A stretch of DNA of 39,789 nt from Bacteroidaceae bacterium (GTDB lineage Bacteria > Bacteroidota > Bacteroidia > Bacteroidales > Bacteroidaceae). Positions 8,749-16,797 of this stretch are shown one piece after another (position 1 is the first letter of the stretch; the number at the start of each line of letters is the position of its first letter). The stretch covers positions 1 through 39,789 of the forward strand of contig JAFXTO010000036.1 of NCBI GenBank assembly GCA_017535725.1, given 5' to 3'. A model generated the notes under the pieces. The model saw nothing but the letters and a program-made list of their open reading frames with translations, was not told where the DNA came from and did not search any database. Position numbers and translations under genes: made by a program.

Positions 8749-8756
8749 TACTTTTG
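8749..8756 (+). promoter_or_regulatory. -7 box for the M28 peptidase gene
   Basis: TACTTTTG lies 32 bp upstream of the ATG at 8789, with TTTG at 8722-8725 as a possible -33 box. With the minus-strand box at 8665 it makes a back-to-back promoter pair. Confidence 0.6.
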
Positions 8757-8788
8757 TACCCGCTAACGAACTAAACCTCATTAAAACG

Positions 8789-10075
8789 ATGTACCAAAGA
8801 ACGAACATCCTCCGCAGCGCTCTTCTGCTCACGCTGCTTCTTGCAGCAACCTCCCTCCCCGCCCAAGACCTACCACGATACAAGCGAATAATCAAGCAAC
8901 TCTCCTCCTCGAAGTTCCAAGGCCGAGGCTATGCACGTGATGGCGTTCGCAAAGCAGGCAACTACATCGTGAAGGAATTTCAGAAGGCTGGCGTGGACGA
9001 AGTGATGGTTCAGCCCTTTACGCTGGACATCAATACATTTCCCCGACGAATGGAGTTGTCCGTTGATGGCCACAAGCTGACAGCAGGACGTGACTTCACC
9101 GTGCGCGAGTATTGTCCCGCGGTTCATGGTGAGTTTCAACTCTACCATATCGATACGCTGCACTATGACTTCCCGCGCATCCGCGAAGAGCTTGCGCGGC
9201 CAGAGAATCAAGGTGTCTTCGTCGTTTGTGATTTCTGGTTTCCCTACAAGCACCGCAAGGACTTCGCCCTGCTTCAGAATAAAGATAGCAGCAACGTGGG
9301 GGGCTTCATCTACACATGGAACGAACCGCTGAAGTTCTACAAGGCCTATGGCGAACGGGTTGCAGACATTCCCTCGCTCTGGACGTTGGCTTCCGTTCTC
9401 CCCAACGATGCCAAAACCATTCACGCGGACATCGACCAGCAGTTCTTCAAGGACTATGAGACAGACAACGTCATCGCCAAGGTGGAAGGACGCCGCCACG
9501 ACAGCTGTTACATCTTCACCGCCCACTACGACCACCTTGGCAACCTCGGTCGAAAGGTATTCTACGGCGGCGCCAACGATAACGCATCAGGCACGGCAGC
9601 CATCATCACCCTCGCCCGCCACTTTGCGCAAAACCGGCCGCAGTTCGACACCTATTTCATCGCCTTCTCCGGCGAAGACGCCTACCTGCGCGGCTCACGC
9701 TGGTACGTGGACCATCCCATCGTGCCGCTGTCACACATCAAATACCTATTTAATATAGATATGATTGGGGACAACAACCCCGAACTGCATTGCGAGCCCA
9801 GCGAGGCTGGAGCCTGGGCCTTCCCCCTGTTGGAACAACTCAACCGTCAGGGACAATACTTCCAAGGTCTGAAGCTGGCCAAGCTGGAAGAGAAGAGTGA
9901 CCATTATCCCTTTGCTGTGCGTGGTGTGCCTTGTATCTTCCTGGAGAACGAGGAAGGCGATGCCTTCCCCTTCTACCACACCCCACAGGATGATTACCGC
10001 CACGTACGCTTCGACACCTACCTCCCCCTCTTCCACCTCATCACAGACTTCCTGCAGGCTATCGAGCCAAATTGA
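8789..10075 (+). CDS. M28-family zinc peptidase, exported
   Basis: The ATG at 8789 gives 428 aa starting MYQRTNILRSALLLTLLLAA with a signal peptide ending LPAQ. Zinc-site motifs of M28 are visible in order: FTAHYDHLG, GANDNASGTAA, FSGEDAYLRGSR, NIDMIGD and FYHTPQDDY. The usual Glu-Glu pair is Glu-Asp here (GED), a conservative change at a zinc ligand. SDHYPF matches the family's SDHxPF. It probably releases N-terminal amino acids from peptides in the periplasm or at the surface. It stands as a single gene between the GH53 gene and clpB. Confidence 0.9.
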   Translation: MYQRTNILRSALLLTLLLAATSLPAQDLPRYKRIIKQLSSSKFQGRGYARDGVRKAGNYIVKEFQKAGVDEVMVQPFTLDINTFPRRMELSVDGHKLTAGRDFTVREYCPAVHGEFQLYHIDTLHYDFPRIREELARPENQGVFVVCDFWFPYKHRKDFALLQNKDSSNVGGFIYTWNEPLKFYKAYGERVADIPSLWTLASVLPNDAKTIHADIDQQFFKDYETDNVIAKVEGRRHDSCYIFTAHYDHLGNLGRKVFYGGANDNASGTAAIITLARHFAQNRPQFDTYFIAFSGEDAYLRGSRWYVDHPIVPLSHIKYLFNIDMIGDNNPELHCEPSEAGAWAFPLLEQLNRQGQYFQGLKLAKLEEKSDHYPFAVRGVPCIFLENEEGDAFPFYHTPQDDYRHVRFDTYLPLFHLITDFLQAIEPN

Positions 10076-10221
10076 CCGCTTTTGCGGGGATAAGCAAGGC
10101 TGGCGACCGCCAAAACGACCATTTCTCTGACTTTTTGGCTGGTATTCAGTCGCATGCACACCTTTTGCCGCATTGATGGTAAACATTCTAAATCGTAAAA
10201 TCTTTAAATCATAATCAAACT

Positions 10222-12918
10222 ATGACATTCGACAAGTTTACCATCAAAGCGCAAGAGGCCGTGCAGGAGGCCGTGCGCATAGCCGAGGCCCGCCATCAGC
10301 AGGCCATCGAACCAGAACACTTGCTGGCTGCCATCTTGAAGACAGGACAGCAGGTCACTCAGTTCCTGCTGCGTAAGTTGTCGGTTAACGAACAGGCTGT
10401 CAGCCATGCCCTGGAAGCCCAGCTACAGAGCCTGCCACGTGTGGAAGGTGGCGAACCCTACCTCGCCCGCGAGACCAATAACATCCTCAACCGCGCCGAA
10501 GAACTTGCAGGCAAGCAAGGCGATGAGTTCGTCACCATCGAGCTCCTCCTCCTTTCCATTGTAGGCAGTAACTGTGTTGCTGCGAAAATCCTCAAAGACG
10601 CTGGCGTCAACGAGAAAGACCTCGCCGCAGCCATCCGCGAACTGCGCGGCGGTCAGCATGTGAAATCGCAGTCCAGCGAGGACACTTACCAAAGCCTTTC
10701 GAAGTATGCGCGTAATCTGATAGAGGAAGCGCGTGCGGGAAAGCTCGACCCCGTGATTGGTCGTGACGACGAAATCCGTCGCGTACTGCAAATCCTCAGT
10801 CGCCGCACCAAGAACAACCCCATCCTGATTGGCGAGCCGGGAACAGGTAAGACGGCTATCGTCGAAGGCCTTGCACACCGTATCCTTCGCGGCGACGTGC
10901 CCGAGAACCTGCGCGACAAGCAGTTGTTCTCCCTTGATATGGGAGCGCTCATCGCCGGTGCCAAGTACAAGGGCGAGTTCGAGGAACGTTTGAAGAGCGT
11001 CATCAACGAAGTCACCAAGAGCGAAGGTCGCATCATCCTCTTTATCGATGAAATACACACCCTTGTGGGTGCTGGCAAGAGTGAAGGTGCCATGGACGCC
11101 GCCAACATTCTGAAGCCTGCGCTGGCACGCGGTGAGCTGAGGGCGATTGGTGCCACCACCCTCGACGAGTACCAGAAATATTTCGAGAAGGACAAAGCCC
11201 TGGAGCGCCGGTTCCAGAGTGTGATGGTCGATGAGCCAGACACCCTCTCCTCCATCAGCATCCTGCGCGGACTGAAGGAACGCTATGAGAACCACCATCG
11301 AGTGCGTATTCAGGACGATGCCATCATCGCGGCCGTGGAACTCTCTAACCGCTACATCACCGACCGTTTCCTGCCCGATAAGGCTATTGACCTGATGGAC
11401 GAAGCCGCCGCCAAGCTCCGGATGGAACGCGACAGCGTACCAGAGGAACTGGATGAAATCACCCGCCGCCTGAAACAGCTGGAGATCGAGCGCGAAGCCA
11501 TCCGCCGCGAGGCAGAGGGCAATGTGGGAAGCGGTTTTCCCGCTTCCGATAAACTCCAAGCACTGAACAAGGATATTGCCGACCTGCAGGAGCAGGAACA
11601 ATCCATGCGAGCCAAATGGGAAGGCGAAAAGGCCCTCCTCTCCAAGATACAGGCCAACAAGCAGCAGATTGAGCAACTGAAATTCGAGGCCGACCGTGCT
11701 GAACGCGAAGGCAACTACGGCCGTGTAGCAGAAATCCGCTACGGCAGCCTCCAGGCACTCGAAGCTGAAATCCAGAGGATTCAGGAACAGCTACGCTCGG
11801 CACAGGAAGGCGAGGCCATGGTCAAGGAAGAAGTGACAGCTGACGACATCGCCGAAGTCGTCAGCCGATGGACAGGAATCCCCGTATCCAAAATGCAACA
11901 GTCGGAACGCGAGAAGCTGCTGCACCTCGAAGAGGAGCTGCACCGACGGGTCATCGGACAGGACGAGGCCATCCGTGCCGTCAGCGACGCCGTACGCCGC
12001 AGCCGTGCCGGCCTGCAAGACCCGAAGCGCCCCATCGGCTCGTTCATCTTCCTCGGTACCACGGGTGTAGGAAAGACCGAACTGGCTAAGGCGCTGGCAG
12101 AATACCTCTTTGATGACGAGACGATGATGACACGAATCGACATGTCGGAGTATCAGGAGAAGCACAGCGTCAGCCGACTCATCGGCGCCCCTCCGGGATA
12201 CGTGGGCTATGACGAGGGCGGACAACTCACCGAAGCCGTGCGCCGCAAGCCATACAGTGTGGTGCTCTTCGATGAGATCGAGAAAGCCCACCCCGATGTG
12301 TTCAACACCTTGCTGCAGGTGCTGGACGACGGCCGACTGACCGACAACAAAGGCCGCACCGTGAACTTCAAGAACACCATCATCATCCTCACCTCGAACC
12401 TCGGTTCGGAATACATCCGCGAGCAGTTCGCAAAGCTGGACAGCCCCACCAACGGCAGCACCACCTCCTCCCCCACCAGCGTGCTCGGCGAAACTTTCGC
12501 CGAGGACTCTCTCCCCGCCAAGAACCGCGAAGCCGTCATCGAGGAAACTAAGCGCACGGTGTTAGACCTCCTGAAGCGCACCATCCGACCAGAGTTCCTG
12601 AACCGTATCGACGAAACCATCATGTTCGAGCCACTCACGCAGAGCGAAATCCGCGAGGTAGTGAAACTGCAAGTGGCCTCCGTTCAGAAGATGCTCGAGC
12701 AGAACGGTATCACCCTCTCGCTGAGCGATGCCGCCATCAACTTGCTAACCCGCGAGGGCTATGACCCCGAGTTTGGTGCACGACCCGTGAAGCGAGCCAT
12801 CCAGCGCCTTCTCCTCAACGACCTCTCGAAGGCCATCCTCGCCGGCACCGTCAGCCGCGACCACGAAATACACGTGGATACCGACCCGAAGGACGAGCAT
12901 CTGACGTTCGGACATTAA
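10222..12918 (+). CDS. clpB: ClpB disaggregase
   Basis: The 898-aa product has the full ClpB architecture. A Clp N-domain starts [16 protein letters not shown] and ends near 145. The first AAA+ module has Walker A GEPGTGKT at about 204 and [12 protein letters not shown]. The long coiled-coil M domain covers roughly 400-540, and the second AAA+ module has GTTGVGKT at about 612 and [11 protein letters not shown]. It rescues aggregated proteins with DnaK in the cytosol. It is somewhat longer than E. coli ClpB because of a Ser/Thr-rich insertion near residues 735-785. No clear heat-shock operator or canonical -7 box was seen in the 146-bp leader; ACCTTTTG near 10160 is a weak candidate. Confidence 0.97.
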   Translation: MTFDKFTIKAQEAVQEAVRIAEARHQQAIEPEHLLAAILKTGQQVTQFLLRKLSVNEQAVSHALEAQLQSLPRVEGGEPYLARETNNILNRAEELAGKQGDEFVTIELLLLSIVGSNCVAAKILKDAGVNEKDLAAAIRELRGGQHVKSQSSEDTYQSLSKYARNLIEEARAGKLDPVIGRDDEIRRVLQILSRRTKNNPILIGEPGTGKTAIVEGLAHRILRGDVPENLRDKQLFSLDMGALIAGAKYKGEFEERLKSVINEVTKSEGRIILFIDEIHTLVGAGKSEGAMDAANILKPALARGELRAIGATTLDEYQKYFEKDKALERRFQSVMVDEPDTLSSISILRGLKERYENHHRVRIQDDAIIAAVELSNRYITDRFLPDKAIDLMDEAAAKLRMERDSVPEELDEITRRLKQLEIEREAIRREAEGNVGSGFPASDKLQALNKDIADLQEQEQSMRAKWEGEKALLSKIQANKQQIEQLKFEADRAEREGNYGRVAEIRYGSLQALEAEIQRIQEQLRSAQEGEAMVKEEVTADDIAEVVSRWTGIPVSKMQQSEREKLLHLEEELHRRVIGQDEAIRAVSDAVRRSRAGLQDPKRPIGSFIFLGTTGVGKTELAKALAEYLFDDETMMTRIDMSEYQEKHSVSRLIGAPPGYVGYDEGGQLTEAVRRKPYSVVLFDEIEKAHPDVFNTLLQVLDDGRLTDNKGRTVNFKNTIIILTSNLGSEYIREQFAKLDSPTNGSTTSSPTSVLGETFAEDSLPAKNREAVIEETKRTVLDLLKRTIRPEFLNRIDETIMFEPLTQSEIREVVKLQVASVQKMLEQNGITLSLSDAAINLLTREGYDPEFGARPVKRAIQRLLLNDLSKAILAGTVSRDHEIHVDTDPKDEHLTFGH

Positions 12919-12936
12919 CATTTCCCATATTCATGT

Positions 12937-12997
12937 AGGCTCCGAAGTATTCGTACCTTTGCAGCAAATGACTGCAAGATACGATACTTCGGAGCCT
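12937..12997 (+). terminator. Long hairpin after clpB, with a promoter-like left arm
   Basis: AGGCTCCGAAGTAT (12937-12950) pairs perfectly with 12984-12997, and an inner stem CTTTGCAG / CTGCAAG extends it to a 61-nt structure, followed by CTTTTATT. This is a plausible clpB terminator. The left arm also contains TACCTTTG (12954-12961), and 12954-13003 resembles the GH3 promoter and start region at 19084-19133. Confidence 0.6.
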
Positions 12998-13213
12998 CTT
13001 TTATTCCGCTATCTTTCACAGACAGACGCAGTGTCGTTCGCATAGCTGAACAGCATCTACCTGCCAAGATACATCTATATCAAGTAATCAGATATTGGCA
13101 GGAAAAAATCAATTCAACATTTAAGAATGTTTAATTTCAGGCGGCAACTCTTGCACGTTTGACAGATTGTTTGTTCCTTTGCACCGTCGGAAAAGACTTA
13201 ATGGTAATTAACG
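12998..13213. promoter_or_regulatory. Leader of the BlaI/M56 operon
   Basis: The stretch contains an inverted repeat CTGCCAA / TTGGCAG (13061-13067, 13095-13101) and, nearer the gene, CTTG (13150-13153), a 20-bp spacer and TTCCTTTG (13174-13181), a near-match to the -33/-7 pair. BlaI-type repressors normally bind dyads next to their own promoter. The 13061-13101 repeat is a candidate but differs from the classical TACA...TGTA operator. Confidence 0.4.
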
Positions 13214-13483
13214 ATGAGAAAAGACAAACAAAAACCACTGCTCACGGCGATGATCATCGCCAGCGGCCTTAGCCTCGCATCAGTGACTTCCTGTGATACT
13301 CCCAAATCGATAGCGTGGAGCTATTATTATTGTGCAAGGGACACGTTGGCTGCAGGCGATCCCTACGCCGCAAAGCACTACCTGAAAGCGTGTAAGAAAA
13401 CTGTTTCTAAGGAACTCACCCTCAAGGCCGACTCGCTGATGGAAGTCATTGAGCAGACAATTGAACAGCGTGAAAGAAAGTAA
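13214..13483 (+). CDS. Small putative lipoprotein upstream of blaI-like gene
   Basis: The 89-aa product begins with a basic N-terminus and a hydrophobic stretch (LLTAMIIASGLSLASVTSC) ending in Val-Thr-Ser-Cys, a lipobox-like sequence at residue 27. The remaining about 60 residues are helical, with a TPR-like Ala/Tyr/Leu pattern (AAKHYLKACKKT). It precedes the BlaI-type repressor by 30 bp and shares the promoter, so it probably belongs to the same antibiotic or envelope-stress response unit. I do not recognise a named family. Confidence 0.7.
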   Translation: MRKDKQKPLLTAMIIASGLSLASVTSCDTPKSIAWSYYYCARDTLAAGDPYAAKHYLKACKKTVSKELTLKADSLMEVIEQTIEQRERK

Positions 13484-13513
13484 ATCGATAATCTTTGAAT
13501 ATTAAAGTTTGTC

Positions 13514-13873
13514 ATGATTAAACTTAGTGCAAAGGAAGAAGAAGTGATGGAGCTCATCTGGAAGCTTGGTGAGTGCACGCCACGCGAGGTGCTGAACCTC
13601 TATCCTGAACCACAGCCGCTGCTGAATGGAATCCAGAACACGTTCCAGTCGCTGGAGCGCAAGGGCTACCTCGCCCATCGGCAGCAAGGTCGAGGTTACG
13701 TCTATTGGCCCATCGTGGAGAAGAAATCCTACGGAAAGACAAAGCTTGGCTCGCTGGTTGACCGTTTCCTCGACGGCTCTGTCAAAGAACTGGTCACGTT
13801 CTTCGCCCGAGAACAGCGCATCTCGCCCGAAGAACTGCAGGACATCATCAACGAAATAGAGAAAGGTGGATAA
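13514..13873 (+). CDS. BlaI/MecI/CopY-family transcriptional repressor
   Basis: The 119-aa protein has the family's N-terminal winged helix (LSAKEEEVMELIWKLGECTP, then NGIQNTFQSLERKGYLAH and GRGYVYWPIV) and a C-terminal dimerisation helix region with LVDRFLDGSVKELVTFF. It is a cytosolic DNA-binding repressor inactivated by the partner M56 protease. Its stop is separated from the M56 ATG by one base, indicating translational coupling. Substrate or signal cannot be read from sequence. Confidence 0.93.
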   Translation: MIKLSAKEEEVMELIWKLGECTPREVLNLYPEPQPLLNGIQNTFQSLERKGYLAHRQQGRGYVYWPIVEKKSYGKTKLGSLVDRFLDGSVKELVTFFAREQRISPEELQDIINEIEKGG

Positions 13874-13874
13874 T

Positions 13875-15596
13875 ATGTTGTACCTCATCAAAGTCAATAT
13901 CATTCTTGCACTGCTGTGCCTGCTGTTCCTGGTCGTGATGCACAGGGACACCTTCTTCGGCGTGCGTCGCGCCATGCTGTGGGGAATCTACCTGACGGCA
14001 CTGCTGCTACCGCTGTGGAATGTGCAGTCTTGGCTGCAGGGGGATACCGCAGCCATGCACGTGGCTTCCGACTACGCCACCTATGTCCTTCCCTCATTGG
14101 AGGTCACCGCCACACGGGTAGCATCGATGGGCATTCATCAGCAAGAGCCCGGCTGCGGTTTATGGTTCGTGGGGATGCTGGCTCTTTGGAGCCTCATCTA
14201 TCTCATCCCCGTCGTGTGGATGACGCTGAAGCTGCTCTGGCAGTTCACGTACATTATATATTTAAGGTGTACGTGCCGATGGGAGGGTTCCTACTTCCGT
14301 TATCCCCGTCCTTGTTCACCGTTCTCCTTCGGCCCGTGGATTTTCCTGCATCCCGACGACATGGACGAGCAGACCCTGCGCGAGGTGCTCATCCATGAGC
14401 AGGCGCACGTCCGCGGATGGCACACCCTCGATATCCTCTTCTCGCAACTCGTCTGCATCCTCTTCTGGTGGAATCCCGCTACTTGGGTACTGCGCCGCGA
14501 GGTGCGCCTCAACCTCGAATTTATTGCCGACAAGGCCGTTGCCGACTCCCTTACTCCCCTCCCTAACAGGGGAGGGGCAGGGGGAGGGGCCCTCAAGGCC
14601 TACCAGTACCGCCTCCTCGGCTTTGCCACTCAAACGAACGTAGCTACGATTGCAAATAACTTCAATGTCTTACCCTTAAAACGCAGAATTAAAATGATGA
14701 ATCTACAAAGAACCCGCCGAACGGGGATGATCAAGTACATCCTCTTCGTGCCCGCAGCCGCCGCGATGCTATTCCTATCGAATATTGATGCGCTGGCACG
14801 TAGCATCAAAGCTAAAGTGAAACCGCTCGCACATATTGAACAAGCAATAACTACTCCTCAGACCATTGCTTCCGTGATGGAGGACGTACAGCCTGCAGCA
14901 GAAAAGCCCATTGTCGAGCAAATGGAACTAATTGTCGAAGAAACGTCAGATGTGCAGGACTCTGTAGTATCGGAGGCGACCTCGCCTAAGGCTTTAAACC
15001 TTGTCCACCTCCATGACAAAGCGCTCTGGGTCATCGACAACATAGTGTCAACAAAAGAGGATGCCGCAAAGCTCAACGCAGACGACATCGAAAGCATTGC
15101 TGTGCTGGAGGACAGTGCTGCCACTTCTGTCTGGGGCTCTCGGGGTGCCAACGGTGTCATCGTAATTAAAACGAAGAATGCTTCTATGGACGGTGGCGAT
15201 GCCATCTACGCCGAGGTAGAACAGATGCCCAATTTCCCTGGCGGTGATAATATTCTATACAAATGGCTCACAGAGAATATCAAGTACCCTGCGGTGGCGC
15301 AGGAAGTAGGCATTCAAGGCCAGACCTTCGTATCCTTCATAGTGGAAAAAGATGGCTCTATTTCAGAGGTTAGCGCCCATAGAACGGCAGACCCGAACGC
15401 TGGCCATCTGCTGAAAAAAGTCATTAAAACCACTAAGCGCAAACAACCGAGCCAAGAGATAGAAAACGGCGAGATGTACCTTGACAAGGAAGTCATGCGC
15501 GTCGTGTCTTGGATGCCGCGATGGCAGCCCGGCGAACAGGACGGCAAGCCCGTCCGCGTCCGCTTCACCCTTCCCGTGGTATTCAGGTTGCGGTAA
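13875..15596 (+). CDS. M56 (BlaR1-type) membrane metallopeptidase with TonB-plug-like and TonB C-terminal segments
   Basis: The ATG at 13875 follows the repressor stop directly; a GTG at 13866 is an alternative. The protein is 573 aa. Several N-terminal membrane helices precede the zinc motif HEQAH (about residues 174-178) and a downstream NLEFIADKAV ligand region. A short Gly/Pro-rich stretch (about 225-240) comes from a captured DNA palindrome. After a further helix near 300-315, residues about 375-437 resemble a TonB-dependent receptor plug (ESIAVLEDSAATSVWGSRGA), and about 450-572 resemble a TonB C-terminal domain (FVSFIVEKDGSISEV). The protease presumably senses an envelope signal and cleaves the BlaI-type repressor. 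Confidence 0.88.
   Translation: MLYLIKVNIILALLCLLFLVVMHRDTFFGVRRAMLWGIYLTALLLPLWNVQSWLQGDTAAMHVASDYATYVLPSLEVTATRVASMGIHQQEPGCGLWFVGMLALWSLIYLIPVVWMTLKLLWQFTYIIYLRCTCRWEGSYFRYPRPCSPFSFGPWIFLHPDDMDEQTLREVLIHEQAHVRGWHTLDILFSQLVCILFWWNPATWVLRREVRLNLEFIADKAVADSLTPLPNRGGAGGGALKAYQYRLLGFATQTNVATIANNFNVLPLKRRIKMMNLQRTRRTGMIKYILFVPAAAAMLFLSNIDALARSIKAKVKPLAHIEQAITTPQTIASVMEDVQPAAEKPIVEQMELIVEETSDVQDSVVSEATSPKALNLVHLHDKALWVIDNIVSTKEDAAKLNADDIESIAVLEDSAATSVWGSRGANGVIVIKTKNASMDGGDAIYAEVEQMPNFPGGDNILYKWLTENIKYPAVAQEVGIQGQTFVSFIVEKDGSISEVSAHRTADPNAGHLLKKVIKTTKRKQPSQEIENGEMYLDKEVMRVVSWMPRWQPGEQDGKPVRVRFTLPVVFRLR
14547..14594 (+). repeat. G/C palindrome captured in frame in the M56 gene
   Basis: CCCCTCCC (14556-14563) and GGGGAGGGG (14569-14577) form a hairpin with loop TAACA, followed by a second AGGGGGAGGGG run. 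The segment encodes LTPLPNRGGAGGGAL between IADKAV and KAYQYRLLG, where related M56 proteins, as I remember them, have only three or four residues. Confidence 0.7.
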
Positions 15597-15607
15597 GTGT
15601 TCCCTAT

Positions 15608-15645
15608 CCCGGCCCGCCACCTCCCCTTGATGTGGCGGGGCCGGG
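15608..15645 (+). terminator. G/C hairpin downstream of the M56 gene
   Basis: CCCGGCCCGCCAC (15608-15620) pairs with GTGGCGGGGCCGGG (15632-15645) with one bulge. It starts 12 bp after the stop. There is no T-run, so it is terminator-like only. Confidence 0.5.
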
Positions 15646-15763
15646 GCAAATGAAGTGCCACGTTATCGCACCCTCACTTACTGCGTCAACACCCGTCCCG
15701 AAATCATCAACGCGCGCTGTGTACACTATTATTGAGCACCTACTTATTTTCAAATTTTAACAG

Positions 15764-15784
15764 AAAAAGAGCGCACCCGTCACC
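15764..15784. repeat. Left orphan half of a terminator repeat
   Basis: AAAAAGAGCGCACCCGTCACC is the inverted counterpart of 16630-16650, with one mismatch over about 20 bp. An intact hairpin made of two such halves lies at 39469-39510. The two halves here are separated by about 845 bp holding the 22-bp repeat element and the toxin-antitoxin remnant. Confidence 0.7.
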
Positions 15785-15815
15785 AAACTGCTCGAGCGGA
15801 CACGAGAGATTATAT

Positions 15816-15941
15816 GTATGGACGAAAACACAAACACGTATGGACGAAAACTCAAACACGTACGGACGTGAAGACAAACACGTACGGACGTGTGAATCGT
15901 TTGACAGACGTCAAACGGACTACACATCTATATCTATTTGT
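15816..15941 (+). repeat. 22-bp tandem repeat plus hairpin, copy 2
   Basis: Three full 22-bp units (15816-15837, 15838-15859, 15860-15881) of the GTAYGGACGAAAACTCAAACAC type and a partial fourth lead into GTGAATCGTTTGAC. The hairpin has arms CGTTTGAC (15898-15905) and GTCAAACG (15910-15917) and is followed by CATCTATATCT. Order, orientation and unit length match copy 1 at 711-870, but the outer stem is degraded. The rest of 15597-16145 shows no gene. Confidence 0.8.
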
Positions 15942-16100
15942 ACGAAAAGACGGATGCTCGAAAAGGACAATACGGCTGGAGATATGAGACTAAGTTTGCG
16001 GAAGTTGAATTTTTGATAAGTGGAAAGTGAAAAATACACAAAGACATCCTTCCATTTCAAATATATTCTCCAATCCTTCGTTCAAACAAAAACTTTTCCC

Positions 16101-16108
16101 TATCTTTG
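16101..16108 (+). promoter_or_regulatory. -7 box for the toxin-antitoxin remnant
   Basis: TATCTTTG followed by CGGCC lies 37 bp upstream of the antitoxin ATG. No matching TTTG -33 box is evident. Confidence 0.6.
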
Positions 16109-16145
16109 CGGCCAAGAAAGACGAAAAGGTCTTCATTCAAGACAA

Positions 16146-16451
16146 ATGAGTAGCAAGGAATGTAAGGAGAAACTCTCTCCCATCTGCTTTTGGGATGTGG
16201 ACAAGGAACAATTCGAGATGGATGCGTTCCCCGCCCACATCATTCCTCGCGTATTGGAATATGGAACTCTTGATGACTGGCGCCTTATACGTTCATACTA
16301 TGGTATGGATAAAATCGTAGAGGTTTGCCAACATGTCAGAACCTTGGATCCTGTGAGCCTTGCCTTCGTTTGTGCTATGTCAGATACTAAAAAGGAGGAC
16401 TATCGATGCTATCATTTCAGACAGTCGAGCCCCACACTCTGGAACTCCTGA
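16146..16451 (+). CDS. DUF6922-like antitoxin of an AbiEii-type system
   Basis: The ATG at 16146 gives 101 aa; the longer frame runs through the promoter. FWDVD near residue 13, IIPRVLEYGTLDDWRLIRSYYG and the C-terminal KKEDYRCYHFRQSSPTLWNS match, from memory, the small DUF6922-type proteins that precede AbiEii/AbiGii nucleotidyltransferase toxins in Bacteroidales. It appears complete. AGGAGG at 16393-16398, inside its coding sequence, serves the downstream toxin start at 16406. With the toxin gutted, it may persist as a free antitoxin. Confidence 0.75.
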   Translation: MSSKECKEKLSPICFWDVDKEQFEMDAFPAHIIPRVLEYGTLDDWRLIRSYYGMDKIVEVCQHVRTLDPVSLAFVCAMSDTKKEDYRCYHFRQSSPTLWNS

Positions 16452-16618
16452 GCTTCTATCATCAAAAATATCCAGAACACTCGGATTTCGTAGCATTGCG
16501 CAGCATGACTTATTTTGAAGATGCTGAGCAATATGGTATGCCTAAAATGTTTGTCCCATTTGATTGGGAAGAACTGAAACGTACGATTATCAAGAAGGTT
16601 GCAGATTTTATCAAATAG
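16406..16618 (+). pseudogene. AbiEii-type nucleotidyltransferase toxin with internal deletion
   Basis: This 70-aa frame starts at an ATG 7 bp after AGGAGG and overlaps the antitoxin by 46 bp. Its first about 15 residues (MLSFQTVEPHTLELL) are the usual start of AbiEii-like toxins. The following SFYHQKYPEHSDF and RSMTYFEDAEQYGMPKM are the usual end of the same family. The roughly 150-residue nucleotidyltransferase core, with its GG.AL and D.D motifs, is absent. The join is in frame, so a short protein could still be made, but toxin activity is not expected. Confidence 0.75.
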
Positions 16619-16629
16619 CTAACCCTTCC

Positions 16630-16650
16630 GTGACAGGTGCGCTCTTTTTT
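16630..16650. repeat. Right orphan half of a terminator repeat
   Basis: GTGACAGGTGCGCTCTTTTTT matches the right half of the intact hairpin at 39469-39510, and similarity continues into GTTAAAAAATG beyond it. The left arm needed for a local hairpin is missing here; the nearest complement is at 15764-15784. Confidence 0.7.
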
Positions 16651-16705
16651 CGTTAAAAAATGAAAAAAAGATATGGCGGGGAGGTCGAAGGGAACATAAA
16701 CAAAG

Positions 16706-16756
16706 GAGCCAAAGGAGGATTCAAGACAGGGAATCATGAATCGAGTCCTTTGGCTC
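16706..16756 (-). terminator. Hairpin terminator of the secreted repeat protein gene
   Basis: GAGCCAAAGGA (16706-16716) and TCCTTTGGCTC (16746-16756) are a perfect 11-bp stem. Read on the minus strand, the stem is followed by CTTTGTTTATG. It lies about 40 bp past the stop of the minus-strand gene at 16798. Confidence 0.65.
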
Positions 16757-16797
16757 TGTGGTTAGAGTTTAGTGCCTGCGACGGTTGTCGGTGATGT

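Noticed and set aside
10423-11676. 417-codon minus-strand frame opposite clpB
   Set aside because: Shadow of clpB; the plus frame has complete ClpB motifs.
15816-15891. Second 22-bp repeat block as a CRISPR array
   Set aside because: Same reason: contiguous diverged units without spacers.
16391-16451. Programmed frameshift joining antitoxin and toxin remnant
   Set aside because: The toxin frame has its own AGGAGG and ATG with 7-bp spacing, so a simple overlapping start explains it.
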